A DNA stretch of 64,000 nt from NCBI GenBank assembly GCA_039000515.1, contig JBCFYV010000876.1, positions 1 through 64,000 of the forward strand, read 5' to 3'. The position numbers were made by a program, and so were the translations under genes. The notes below the pieces were generated by a model, which saw only the letters and a program-made list of their open reading frames with translations, was not told where the DNA came from and did not search any database. Below are positions 1-11,632 of the stretch, piece by piece (within the stretch, counting starts at the first letter, position 1; each line of letters starts with the position of its first letter). The stretch comes from Timema cristinae (taxonomy: Eukaryota; Arthropoda; Insecta; Phasmatodea; Timematidae).

Positions 1-470
1 TATTTTTATGTCATACGCAAATCAAGTTATTCAGTAAAACATTGCATATTTAAATCTGAATATATTTTTAATCTTAAGTATATACATTTATACATCGCAT
101 GAATACTAATATTTAATATTTATAGATGAACTAGTATTAATAAACAATTGTTGAATTGTGTTGATTTTAAGGGAACTTTGAGTATATTTATATAGAGTAT
201 GCTTATAGCTACGGTAAAATCCCAGCTTTATCAAATAGGTATAGTATTAAAGATACTAAATTTTAATTTTAAAAATTTTATTTCAAAAAGTTTGACCTAA
301 AACTTGATTTGGAAAACGTAAAAATTGAAGTTTCTTACCCTCATAGCTCTTGAATAAAAACAGTTAAAAATAAATTTTTTATGTTTAACATTTCATAGAA
401 TAAAACTCTTTCGAATGATGAAATAAAAAAATTCTGTACATATGGCCTTAAGTGTGTTAAAAATAATCAC
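1..470. other. AT-rich non-coding DNA
   Basis: Very AT-rich sequence with no convincing open frame, promoter or repeat structure. I see nothing functional in it. Confidence 0.6.
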
Positions 471-630
471 AAAAGTGTATCCATGAAGGATCATGGAAAT
501 AATTAAAGTTCAACGAATAATTAAAAGTGTATCCGTGAAGGATCATGGAAATAAATAAAGTGCAACTAATAATTAAAAGTGGATCCGTGAAGGATTGTGG
601 AAATAAATAAAGTGCAACGAATAATTAAAG
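471..630. repeat. Short tandem repeat, three 52-bp units
   Basis: Three direct copies start near 471, 523 and 575. Each begins AAAAGTG(T/G)ATCC(A/G)TGAAGG and ends in a CAACNAATAATT segment. Spacing is 52 bp and the copies differ by a few substitutions. A smaller dimeric repeat (GTGTTCCAAAATATTGTAAT, about 39-bp spacing) follows at 904-970. No coding potential is seen. Confidence 0.85.
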
Positions 631-1180
631 AAGGTTTTATAAATTAGAACAAAACATAAGACATTGAACAATATGAAGTGTTTTTAACAATAAATAAGAC
701 ACTTTGATCAGTGACAATAAAATGTAATTCTTTTTATATAATAAACTTATATTATTTTATTTCAATTAATTATAATTATGATTAACAAATTTATATTTTA
801 ATGTTTGATTTATATAACTTCAACGTCTTTGTAAAAGGACTCCATGTAACTTACAGAAGAGATCACCACTTCAAATTAATATTCAAGAACAACACCATAC
901 AGGGTGTTCCAAAATATTGTAATTTGTGAAATTCTATACAGTGTGTTCCAAAATATTGTAATTGGTGAAATGTATATAGGGTGTGCGAAAAATGATCATG
1001 TTGTCTTTTCCTTTTTTAGCAAAACGTATCAAAAAGTATACGATTAGTCTCTACTTTCAGATACAATTTGGGGGGTAATTGTAATGTTACTGATTTGCCC
1101 CTTAAGAATATATGAGAACATTGACAATAATATCGTCCTAATTTTATAAACGTATTTAATTTTATTTGAACTTTATAATA

Positions 1181-1870
1181 TGTAACGTGGCACTTAAAGC
1201 ACTTCTTCTTCTAAGAAGGCACAAGCCATTGCCAGTGACGTCAGAGTGCGTGACGTTAATAGTCAATATGACAATTTAAGGTTTTAACATAATAACTTCC
1301 TGTTCTGGAAAGATCGTATGGAAATTTTAAAAGGTAATTTGAGGCAGTTTCGGGCTCTCGGACCTTCTACTGCCACCGAAATGTTTTTTTCTTGTATTTT
1401 AATTTTTTATAACATCTTCTAGTATGTTCTTTTCGAAATGAGTTATATACTCGGCGTGGTGAAATCACAGACTCAGATGAGCACTAGCTCACTGCAGAAG
1501 CACTGACTCACTCACTGTGGATGTGTATGTCATCTTAGCCTTCAACACGTACGTTCGTGTTATCATTATCAATCACGTCTCGAAATTATTAACATTATCA
1601 GTTTTACTATCAAAACAATAGTGACATTAAAATAAAATCACATCTAACCTAATAATTTTGTATTTATTTCAAGAGTTCAACAATTGTCGCCCAATCACAG
1701 GGCTATAATTACCAATTATATCATCAAGGTACCGTACCGCTATAATTAGTGATTGATCACGGGGCTATTATCAGCTAATTGATTAAACCAAAACACAACA
1801 ATTTGAGCCCAACGTGAGGAGAATAAAACCATAATTCTTCAATTAGCGCCCATCGTGGTGCAAGAATATT
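1181..1870 (+). mobile_element. Possible LTR end with primer-binding-site-like motifs
   Basis: The segment starts TGTAACGTGGCAC near 1181 and reaches ...GTTCAACA near 1683, which would fit an LTR of about 500 bp bounded by TG and CA. It is followed by several PBS-like motifs: GTCGCCCAATCACAGGGC near 1687, GAGCCCAACGTGAGG near 1806 and GCGCCCATCGTGGTGC near 1846. These resemble the GGCGCCCAACGTGGGGC type seen after 5' LTRs. No internal gag or pol follows, because the minisatellite begins at once, and no second LTR was found. This is an inference from motif style only. It could equally be a chance AT-rich segment or a solo LTR with duplicated leader. Confidence 0.3.
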
Positions 1871-1884
1871 TCTATAATTCCTCA

Positions 1885-4800
1885 ACTTATAGAGCTGAAC
1901 ATGGACTGTAGCTGTTAGGTCCAAACCTACACCCACTGTGATTATAAAGCTGAAAATGGACTGTAGTTGTTAGGTCCCAGACTACACCCCTCCCCCTTAC
2001 CTATAGAACTGAGCATGGACTGTAGTTGTTAGGTCCCAACCTACACCCCCTGTACTTATAGAGCTGAGCATGGACTGTAGTTGCTAGGTCCCAACCTACA
2101 CCCCCTGTACTTATAGAGCTGAAAATGGACTGTAGTTGTTAGGTCCGAGGCTAAACCCCCTATACTTATAGAGCTGAGCATGGACTGTAGTTGTTAGGTC
2201 CCAACCTACAACCCCTGTACTTATAGAGCTGAACATGGACTGTAGTTGTTAGGTCCCAAACTACACCCCCTGTACTTATAGAGCTGAACATGGACTGTAG
2301 TTGTTAAGTGCCAAACTACACCCCCTTTACTTATATATCTGAAAATGGACTGTAGTTGTTAGGTCCCAAACTACACCCCCTGTACTTATAGAGCTGTACA
2401 TGGACTGTAGTTGTTAGGTCCCAAACTACACCCCCTGTACTTATAGAGCTGTACATGGACTGTAGTTGTTAGGTCCCAAATTACACCCCCTGTACTTATA
2501 GAGCTGAGCATGGACTGTAGTTGTTAGGTCCACACCTACAACCCCTGTACTTAAAGAGCTGAACATATACTGTAGTTGTTAGGTCCGAGCCTACACCCCC
2601 TGTACTTATAAAGCTGAACATGGACTGTAGTTGTTAAGTGCCAAACTACACCCCCTTTACTTATAGATCTGAAAATGGACTGTAGTTGTTAGGTCCCAAA
2701 CTACACCCCCTGTACTTATAGAGCTGTACATGGACTGTAGTTGTTAGGTCCCAAACTACACCCCCTGTACTTATAGAGCTGTACATGGACTGTAGTTGTT
2801 AGGTCCCAAACTACACCCCCTGTACTTATAGAGCTGAACATGGACTGTAGTTGTTAAGGTCCGAGCCTACAACCCCTGTACTTATATAGCTGAACATGGA
2901 TTGTAGTTTAGGTGACAACCTACACCCCCTGTACTTATAAAGCTGTACATGGACTGTAGTTGTTAGGTCACAACCTACACCCCCTGTACTTCTAGAGCTG
3001 TACATGGACTGTAGTTGTAAGGTCCCAAACTACACCCCCTGTACTTATAAAGCTGAACATGGACTGTAGTTGTTAGGTCCCAAACTACACCCCCTGTACT
3101 TATAGAGCTGAACATGGACTGTAGTTGTTAAGGTCCGAGCCTACAACCCCTGTAATTATATAGCTGAACATGGATTGTAGTTTAGGTCACAACCTACACC
3201 CCCTGTACTTATAAAGCTGTACATGGACTGTAGTTGTTAGGTCACAACCTACACCCCCTGTACTTCTAGAGCTGAACATGGACTGTAGTTGTTAGGTCCC
3301 AACCTACACCCACTGTACTTATAGAGCTGAACATGGACTGTAGTTGTTAGGTCACAACCTACACCCCCTGTACTTATAGAGCTGTACATGGACTGTAGTT
3401 GTAAGGTCCCAAACTACACCCCCTTTACTTATAGAGCTGAACATGGACTGTAGTTGTTATGTCCGAGCCTACACCCTTGTACTTATAGAGCTGAACATAG
3501 ACTGTAGTTGTTAGGTCCGAGCCTACACCCCCTGTACTTATAGAGCTGAAATGGACTGTAGTTGTTAGGTCTCAAACTACACCCCCTGTACTTATAGAGC
3601 TGAACATGGACTGTAGTTTTTAGGTCACAACCTACTCCCTCTGTTCTTATAGAGCTGAACATGGACTGTAGTTGTTAGGTCACAACCTACACCCCCTGTA
3701 CTTATAGAGCTGTACATGGACTGTAGTTGTAAGGTCCCAAACTACACCCCCTGTACTTATAGAGCTTTACATGGACTGTAGTTGTTAGGTCCCAAACTAC
3801 ACCCCTTGTACTTATAGAGCTGAACATATACTGTAGTTGTTATGTCACAACCTACTCCCCCTGTTCTTATAGAGCTGAACATGGACTGTAGTTTTTAGGT
3901 CTGAGCCTACACCCCTTGTACTTATAGAGCTGAAATGGACTGTAGTTGTTAGGTCTCAAACTACACCCCCTGTACTTATAGAGCTGAACATGGACTGTAG
4001 TTTTTAGGTCACAACCTACTCCCCCTGTTCTTATAGAGCTGAACATGGACTGTAGTTTGTTAGGTCACAACCTACACCCCCTGTACTTATAGAGCTGTAC
4101 ATGGACTGTAGTTGTAAGGTCCCAAACTACACCCCCTGTACTTATAGAGCTGAACATGGACTGTAGTTGTTAGGTCACAACCTACACCCCCTGTACTTAT
4201 AGAGCTGTACAAGGACTGTAGTTTTTAGGTCACAACCTACACCCCCTGTACTTATAGAGCTGTACATGGACTGTAGTTGTAAGGTCCCAAACTACACCCC
4301 CTGTACTTATAGAGCTGAACATGGACTGTAGTTGTTAGGTCACAACCTACACCCCCTGTACTTATAGAGCTGAACATGGACTGTAGTTTTTAGGTCACAA
4401 CCTACTCCCCCTGTTCTTATAGAGCTGAACATGGACTGTAGTTGTTAGGTCCCAACCTACACCCCCTGTACTTATAGAGCTGAACATGGACTGTAGTTGT
4501 TAGGTCACAACCTACACCTCCTGTACTTATAGAGCTGTACATGGACTGTAGTTGTAAGGTCCCAAACTACACCCCCTTTACTTATAGAGCTGAACATGGA
4601 CTGTAGTTTTTAGGTCACAATCTACTCCCCCTGTTCTTATAGAGCTGAACATGGACTGTAGTTGTTAGGTCACAACCTACTCCCCCTGTTCTTATAGAGC
4701 TGAACATGGACTGTAGTTGTTAGGTCACAACCTACACCCCCTGTACTTATGGAGCTGAACATGGACTGTAGTTGTTAGGTCACAACCTACACCCCCTGTA

Positions 4801-5853
4801 CTTATAGAGCTGAACATGGACTGTAGTTGTTAGGTCACAACCTACACTCCCTGTACTTATAGAGCTGAACATATACTGTAGTTGTTAGGTCACAACCTAC
4901 ACCCCCTGTACTTATAGAGCTGAACATGGACTGTAGTTTTTAGGTCTGAGCCTACACCCCTTGTACTTATAGAGCTGAACATATACTGTAATTGTTAGGT
5001 CACAACCTACACTCCCTGTACTTATAGAGCTTTACATGGACTGTAGTTGTTAGGTCCCAAACTACACCCCTTGTACTTATAGAGCTGAACATATACTGTA
5101 GTTGTTATGTCACAACCTACTCCCCCTGTTCTTATAGAGCTGAACATGGACTGTAGTTTTTAGGTCTGAGCCTACACCCCTTGTACTTATAGAGCTGAAC
5201 ATGGACTGTAGTTGTTAGGTCCCCAACTACACCCCCTGTACTTATAGAGCTGAACATATACTGTAGTTGTTAGGTCACAACCTACACCCCCTGTACTTAT
5301 AGAGCTGAACATGGACTGTAGTTTTTAGGTCTGAGCCTACACCCCTTGTACTTATAGAGCTGAACATATACTGTAGTTGTTAGGTCACAACCTACACCCC
5401 CTGGTCTTATAGAGCTGAACATGTACTGTAGTTGTTATGTCACAACCTACACCCCTGTACTTATAGAGCTGGACATATACTGTAGTTGTTAGGTCCGAGC
5501 CTACAACCCCTTTACTTATAGAACTGAACATAGACTGTAGTTGTTAGGTCCCAAACTACACCCCCTGTACTTATAGAGCTGAACATGGACTGTTTTTGTT
5601 AGGTCCCAAACTACACCCCCTTTACTTATAGAGCTGAACATGAACTGTAGTTGTTATATCCGAGCCTACACCCCTTGTACTTATAGAGCTGAACATAGAC
5701 TGTAGTTGTTAGGTCCCAAACTACACCCCCTTCACTTATAGAGCTGAACATGGACTGTAGTTGTTAGGTCCGAGCCTACAACCCCTGTACTTATAGAGCT
5801 GAACATAGACTGTAGTTGTTAGATCCCAAACTACATCCCCTTCACTTATAGAG
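1885..5853. repeat. Minisatellite array 1, about 72 copies of a 55-bp unit
   Basis: A nearly uninterrupted tandem array. The unit runs CTTATAGAGCTGAACATGGA, then CTGTAGTTGTTAGGTCCCAA, then ACTACACCCCCTGTA, 55 bp in all. Copies vary at set positions (GAACATGG/GTACATGG/AACATATA; TCCCAAACTAC/TCACAACCTAC/TCCGAGCCTAC). Most units keep an inverted repeat, GTAGTT...AACTAC, around an 11-nt loop. The unit is not a multiple of three, so no frame stays open. Higher-order blocks of variants recur, for example in the 2280-3480 and 3540-5400 stretches, as expected from unequal exchange. The array ends abruptly at GAGGGAAAATTTC. Confidence 0.95.
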
Positions 5854-6030
5854 GGAAAATTTCTCTTTTACAGAATTGGTTTGAATTTGAGTATATACTT
5901 GGCATTATCCTTTTTATGTTAAGTAATGTTTTTAACTGGGAAATATGCTGTCAAAAGATGTATACTTCAACAATTAAAACATTTCTAGGATCGTTATGGC
6001 CAAGGAAGCTTTCAACAAGAAGTACATACA
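5854..6030. other. Unique spacer between the two minisatellites
   Basis: About 175 bp of AT-rich non-repetitive DNA between two unrelated-looking arrays. No gene is seen. Confidence 0.7.
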
Positions 6031-7799
6031 TATTCCAGAAGTTTGGGAATGGACACTGACTGGAGACTATGTACAGGACACTCCTATTCCAGAAGGTTGG
6101 GAATGGACTTTGAATTGAAACAGTATACAGCACCCTCCTATTCCAGAAGGTTGGGAATAAACACTGATTGGAGACAGTATACAGCACCCTCCTATACCAG
6201 AAACTTGGGGCTGGACATTGATTGGAGACAGTATACAGCACCCTCCTATTCCAGAAACTTGGGGCTGGACATTGATTGGAGACAGTATACAGCACCCTCC
6301 TATTCCAGAAGGTTGGGAATGGACACTGAATGGAGACAGTTTACAGCACCCTCCTATTCCAGAAGGCTAGGAATGGACACTGATTGGAGACAGTATACAG
6401 CACCCTCCTATTCCAGAAGCTTGGGGCTGGACAAGGAATGGAGAGAGTATACAGCACCCTCCTATTCCAGAAGGTTGGGGCTGGACATTGAATGGTGACA
6501 GTATAGAGCACCCTCCTATTCCAGAAGGTTAGGAATGGACACTGACTGGAGACTGTGTACAGCACCCTCCTATTCCAGAAGGTTAGGAATGGACACTGAC
6601 TGGAGACTGTGTACAGGACACTCCTATTCCAGAAGGTTAGGAATGGACATTGACTGGAGACTGTGTACAGGACACTCCTATTCCAGAAGGTTGGGAATGG
6701 ACACTGAATTGAGACAGTATACAGCACCCTCCTATTCCAGAAGGTTAGGAATGGACACTGACTGGAGACTGTGTACAGGACACTCCTATTCCAGAAGGTT
6801 GGGAATGGACTTTGAATTGAGACCGTATACAGCACCCTCCTATTCCAGAAGGTTAGGAATGGACACTGACTGGAGACTGTGTACAGGACACTCCTATTCC
6901 AGAAGGTTGGGCTGGACATTGAATGGTGACAGTATAGAGCACCCTCCTATTCCAGAAGGTTAGGAATGGACACTGACTGGAGACTGTGTACAGGACACTC
7001 CTATTCCAGAAGGTTGGGAATGGACTTTGAATTGAGACCGTATACAGCACCCTCCTATTCCAGAAGGTTAGGAATGGACACTGACTGGAGACTGTGTACA
7101 GGACACTCCTATTCCAGAAGGTTAGGAATGGACATTGACTGGAGACTGTGTACAGGACACTCCTATTCCAGAAGGTTGGGAATGGACACTGAATTGAGAC
7201 AGTATACAGCACCCTCCTATTCCAGAAGGTTAGGAATGGACACTGACTGGAGACTGTGTACAGGACACTCCTATTCCAGAAGGTTGGGAATGGACTTTGA
7301 ATTGAGACCGTATACAGCACCCTCCTATTCCAGAAGGTTAGGAATGGACACTGACTGGAGATTGTGTACAGGACACTCCTATTCCAGAAGGTTGGGGCTG
7401 GACATTGAATGGTGACAGTATAGAGCACCCTCCTATTCCAGAAGGTTAGGAATGGACACTGACTGGAGACTGTGTACAGGACACTCCTATTCCAGAAGGT
7501 TGGGGCTGGGCATTGAATGGTGACAGTATAGAGCACCCTCCTATTCCAGAAGGTTAGGAATGGACACTGACTGGAGACTGTGTACAGGACACTCCTATTC
7601 CAGAAGGTTGGGGCTGGACATTGAATGGTGACAGTATAGAGCACCCTCCTATCCCAGAAGGTTGGGAATGAACATTGAATGGACACAGTCTAGAGCACAC
7701 TCCTATCCCAGAAGGTTGGGAATGGACATTGAATGGAGACATTATACAGCACACTCCTATTCCAGAAGGTTGGGAATGGACATTGAATGGAAACAGCCT
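6031..7799. repeat. Minisatellite array 2, about 33 copies of a 54-bp unit
   Basis: The unit runs TATTCCAGAAGGTTGGGAAT, then GGACACTGACTGGAGACAGT, then ATACAGCACCCTCC. At 54 bp it is exactly 18 codons, so several frames on both strands stay open for hundreds of bases and yield 18-residue repetitive peptides such as YSRRLGMDTDW (plus) and CPFPTFWNRRVLYTVS (minus). I judge these spurious. Substitutions between units change amino acids freely in both readings (RQYTAPS versus RLCTGHS), and some units carry in-frame stops (GAATGGTGACAG). There is no signal peptide, promoter or splice context. Higher-order repeats of several units are visible, for example 6535-6960 against 6960-7380. Confidence 0.93.
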
Positions 7800-8380
7800 A
7801 ATTATGTTTTAAATGCTGTGTAGCCGTACTAAGATTGATAATAATTCGTTTAGACATAGTCAAATTTATGTGTTAACTAAAATATCCGCCATATAGTGTC
7901 AATAAATTTAGAATAAATGTCATGTATAGATTCAAAATGGTGCTTCATAAATAGGTATCTCGTTGATAACGTAACATGTAAATATGTATACAGTGCTGTG
8001 GCTACCTCGTCCACGGCCGTTCTCGGAAATTATCCCAATGGTGTTGTATGCTGTCAGATTTCCATCAGAAAGGAGCAGTCTGCCTTGGGCAATCAACCTG
8101 GAAGGCTTGGTGTGCGCCTAAGGAAGTGTCGAGACCTCTACTGACCAGCCAGCGTGGAAGGAACGAGTCTCATCTCTTTTGTACACTGTAATTTCATGCT
8201 TAGTAAATTACAACCTTAAGCTTTGTCTTTATATTCATATTATTTTGTGGGAGCCAGCACGAACTTAGCACAAATAAATAATATTAGAATAGAGGACTGA
8301 GGTTGCGTTTGTAGCAGAATATGTTTTCTTGTAAACAGTATTCCTTCCCTCCATGTGTTAACTCGTGTATGTTTTTACAG
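7800..8380 (+). other. Upstream region of the LRR gene, with an LTR-like segment
   Basis: 7960-8160 is noticeably GC-richer than its surroundings and has no convincing protein. It is followed by TTTTGTGGGAGCCAGCACG near 8244, a motif style often found at the LTR/primer-binding-site junction of Gypsy-like elements. 8281-8380 leads into a strong splice acceptor (GTATGTTTTTACAG) just before the ATG exon. An upstream 5'UTR exon is therefore expected but cannot be placed. Confidence 0.3.
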
Positions 8381-8636
8381 ATGTCTTGTCTTTGGTTCCT
8401 GTTGCTATGGGCTGGTCTATTCCTTGTGAACGCCAAGTACATCCCTCCAGGACCTCGATACCGCTGCCCCGACAAGCCTCTCTTCCTCTACCCGTGCGTT
8501 TGCACGTCAGGAGGGGATCATGGCATAGCAGTTCGCTGCGACAATTCTAACCTAGCGTCCATGTCAGTTGGGTTGGCCAACCTGGCGACCCTCAGAGCTC
8601 CGGTGCGAGAACTCATCTTCTCCAAATGCAACATTG
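8381..8636 (+). CDS. LRR extracellular protein, coding exon 1 (signal peptide and N-terminal cap)
   Basis: First coding exon of a secreted or cell-surface leucine-rich-repeat protein. It directly follows an acceptor (TTTTTACAG|ATG). It encodes a hydrophobic signal peptide (MSCLWFLLLWAGLFLVNA, residues 1-18). A cysteine-rich N-terminal cap follows, with CPDKP...PCVCTSGG...VRC at about residues 28-55. The exon ends at a GTGGGT donor in phase 1, and exon 2 at 9189 restores the frame. Later exons supply LRRs with LxxLxLxxNxL spacing, and two have coding units of 57 codons, the pattern of an LRR array built by exon duplication. Wording in exon 5 (VLNMSFNKL) resembles the chaoptin/artichoke family of arthropod adhesion proteins. 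Family membership is inferred from pattern only. Confidence 0.75.
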
Positions 8637-9188
8637 GTGGGTGTCCCTTTAAGAGAGGACATATTTAATAGCTCATATTTATTTAAGATGCGTTTCAGCT
8701 TCATTTAGTTTTGTATAATGTTCTTAAATATATAATAAACTGTTATCTAAACTAAGTTTCCCCTTGCATAATTGTTTTGTTCAGCCTATTTAAAAGTAAT
8801 GTAATTTAGTGAAATGTGTATTAGTTTTCTCACAGTTAATGTATATGTATTTAAATAACTCAAATAAATGTAACTTATGTTTATGGTAGAGAAATTAATT
8901 TGCTTTAAATCTTTGTATATCTTTGTGTACATTTTAAATCTAGTAGCTATAGCTTATTAACTAATCAAGTTATCTTACCTAAGATAGAAGATTATGGAAG
9001 TGGTATTAATTTTTTTTACCATATCTTACCAGCCATTCGGGTTATACGCTCGGCATTTAATGGACGTCACCTAGAAAGAAATTGTAAAACCACAGCATGT
9101 GAGGACACGCACTCAATATTGGCAATGGTACTTTAAGTCCATCTTCATGAATCATTTTAAACCAACGATGATATCATAATGTTCCCAG
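8637..9188 (+). other. LRR gene intron 1
   Basis: AT-rich intron of 552 bp, with GTGGGT at the 5' end and TGTTCCCAG at the 3' end. It contains a short copy of the common SINE 3' tail near 9030-9055 (minus orientation, CCATTCGGGTTATACGC). Nothing else is recognised. Confidence 0.6.
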
Positions 9189-9358
9189 GCAAGTTGTATG
9201 GAAGTGCCTTGTACCCTCTGAAGGTGAGGGTGTTGAGAATAGAAGACACTCCCCTGACTTCTATAGCAGACCACACTTTCCAAGGTATCAACAGAACTCT
9301 ACAAGAACTGCACATAGTGAACTCTAGACTTCAGGTGTTCCCTACAAAGGCCTTCCAG
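9189..9358 (+). CDS. LRR protein, coding exon 2
   Basis: An exon of 170 bp bounded by TTCCCAG and AG|GTAAGT, both consensus. With the single base carried over from exon 1 it gives 57 codons and ends in phase 0. The translation contains two leucine-rich turns (VRVLRIEDTPLTSI and LQELHIVNSRLQVFP). Exon 3 begins in the same phase but lies more than 23 kb downstream, because intron 2 has filled with transposons. Confidence 0.75.
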
Positions 9359-9639
9359 GTAAGTGCAGTCTTTAGGTTAGTTTCTACTACATGCTTTATT
9401 TAGGTTAGTATTTACTACATGCTGTCTTTGAGGTTAGTCTACGATACTAGAGGTTGTTACTATTGCAACTTGAGGAACACTGTAAAAACAGTTGAAGATT
9501 CCACGCTTCACATTCATAAAACAATGTTGGCGTTAATACACTTTTTTTTTACCGCTATCTTTGCCTCTTTCGATACTACTTCATTGTTTGCAATAGTCCA
9601 CATACAATACATCTAACAACTCTCCAAGATGCATTCCCC

Positions 9640-9794
9640 CATCTATTGATTTCACCATCTAATCTTCCATTATTACAGAATGTTCTGTCCAGATACACAA
9701 AATCATTCACTTGTTCTAACAGTTTTCCATTATGATAAACATGATGTAACCTATTTGATATTGTTTCTGAGTTAGAGCTATTCTTGCTCTGCAT
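9640..9794 (-). pseudogene. LINE reverse-transcriptase fragment
   Basis: The minus-strand translation contains LLEQVNDFVYLDRTFCNNGR followed by LDGEINRWGNASWRV. This resembles the conserved segment after the RT palm of non-LTR retrotransposons (xFxYLGxxxxxxGxxxxEIxxRIxxA). Only about 50 residues remain, so it is a dead 5'-truncated copy. It sits about 170 bp left of the Polinton-like insertion. Confidence 0.6.
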
Positions 9795-9965
9795 TGGGGT
9801 TTAGATGCGCCCTTTTATTGATCGTGCTCAAAAAACTACCTTCTACCTGAATGCAAGCCTTTCATCATCGTATCGTAGAATTTCTTGACCATTCAAAAAT
9901 TTCAGGCAATTTTCGTATTCACTGCGATTCTTTCAATACGTTGCTCATGACAAATAATATATAAC

Positions 9966-10805
9966 AGTAAATCTTGGGGCACCTCATCACACTACGTCAC
10001 ACCACGAGATAGTATTGTGATTTCAATTAACCTCCTTTCCTCTGATTAGCTGCTATAAATAGCCTTCTTACCCCACCTCCTGACCTCATTTCCCCCTCCC
10101 CTACAGCCACCGTGACTACCAACCCCGGACATGTTGGTTCTTGATGATTAATTACTAATGATTGTTAATTAATTATTGCTAATTAATTATTGTTAATTAA
10201 TTAATTGGTAGGATTGAGGTGTTGGAGTTTTTATTCATTGATTAGGGCGTTGTAGTTTATTTGGGGGGAGCATGAGGCCACTGCACGAACCTCGCGCTAT
10301 GACTGTCAGGGGTAGAATGAACATTGGTTCCTCCGTCACAAGGCTCTGTCCTGGAACAAGCAGCACGAACCTCGCGCTATGACTGTCAGGGTCGAATGAA
10401 CATTGGTTCCTCCGTCACAAGGCTCTGTCCTGGAACAAGCAGCACGAACCTCGCGCTATGGCTGTCAGGGGTAGAATGAACATTGGTTCCTCCGTCACAA
10501 GGCTCTGTCCTGGAACAAGCAGCACGAACCTCGCGCTATGGCTGTCAGGGGTAGAATGAACATTGGTTCCTCCGTCACAAGGCTCTGTCCTGGAACAAGC
10601 AGCACGAACCTCGCGCTATGACTGTCAGGGTCGAATGAACATTGGTTCCTCCGTCACAAGGCTCTGTCCTGGAACAAGCAGCACGAACCTCGCGCTATGG
10701 CTGTCAGGGGTAGAATGAACATTGATTCCTCCGTCACAAGGCTCTGTCCTGGAACAAGCAGCACGAACCTCGTGCTATGGCTGTCAGGGTAGAATGAACT
10801 TTGGT
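9966..10805 (+). repeat. Left terminal inverted repeat with about 6.5 copies of an 80-bp unit
   Basis: The first about 300 bp match the reverse complement of the right end closely, including a CTATAAATAGCC motif near 10061, an AATTAATT-rich stretch (10140-10205) and GGTAGGATTGAGGTGTTGGA (10208-10227). Beyond these lie direct repeats starting with GCACGAACCTCGCGCTATG at 10283, 10363, 10442, 10522, 10602, 10681 and 10761 (79-80 bp spacing). Each also contains TTGGTTCCTCCGTCACAAGG. The right TIR has only about 2.5 units, so the two ends differ in length. Confidence 0.92.
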
Positions 10806-11220
10806 TCTCTGTAGTTTATTTGTTGGAGTATGCGAGCAGACGTGTCTCGTCCTGCGCTGTTTTCGAACCTTTCTCTTCAATTGTGGCCGGCTGACTGACG
10901 GCGTTCCTACAAGGCCACCCCCTACCTCTCCCCCTCCCCCTCTCTCCCCCTCCCTCTCCCCCCTCACTTCTCTCCACTGCCAACCGGTCATTCCCTTTGG
11001 AATGTGTTGTTCATCCCCCACAGTCCGGGGGTAATGAACCAGTCATTAACCTCTACACATCGAGGAGTCTTTGCCTCGACAGGAATAGATAATGATGCAC
11101 TTACAGTAGCATCAAGCCAGCTTGTTAAAGTACCGTTATCAGTCATTCAATCTCGTACACAGCATGAAAGCGGACATTTCAGGACGCAACACCAGCTGCC
11201 CTGTTAAAATCAAATATATA
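10806..11220. other. Left sub-terminal region with a pyrimidine tract
   Basis: A CCCCCT/CTCTCC-rich tract at about 10915-10975 gives short proline/serine-rich open frames on one strand and glycine/arginine-rich ones on the other. I treat these as composition artefacts. No gene is recognised. Confidence 0.6.
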
Positions 11221-11632
11221 TTACCGCATCTTACTACCCGCTCTGATTATGTCCTTAGATACTAATTACGCTGTTGGAAGGTTGAACCGCACAGCTTTTG
11301 ACCATCCTTTCGAGGACATTGGCAAAATAATGTAACAAGTCTTTTGTCCTATGCAAGAGCGGACTAAGTACAAATAAATGAAATGGCTAATGCTCTGTAA
11401 TTGTTAGGATTTAAATTGTATCTATAACGAATATGAAACAGGTATTTAGCTTAGCACGTAGCAGGAAGTTCTTAACATAAAGAATGACCACACGGTTTAT
11501 GGCAATACTCTTAACACGAGATTAAAACATGAGATTCTTATTTATTATGAAAAAAAACTTCCCCAAAAATTTTTCCTGTTAAAATCAAGTAAACTACGCG
11601 TGAGTTTCTAATATAATAATATCTACCATCGC

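Noticed and set aside
5951..7754. Long repetitive open frames on both strands over array 2
   Set aside because: They exist because the 54-bp unit is divisible by three. Substitutions do not favour synonymous change on either strand, and stops occur in several units.
1885..7799. CRISPR-like array
   Set aside because: The arrays are contiguous tandem repeats without unique spacers, in eukaryotic DNA.
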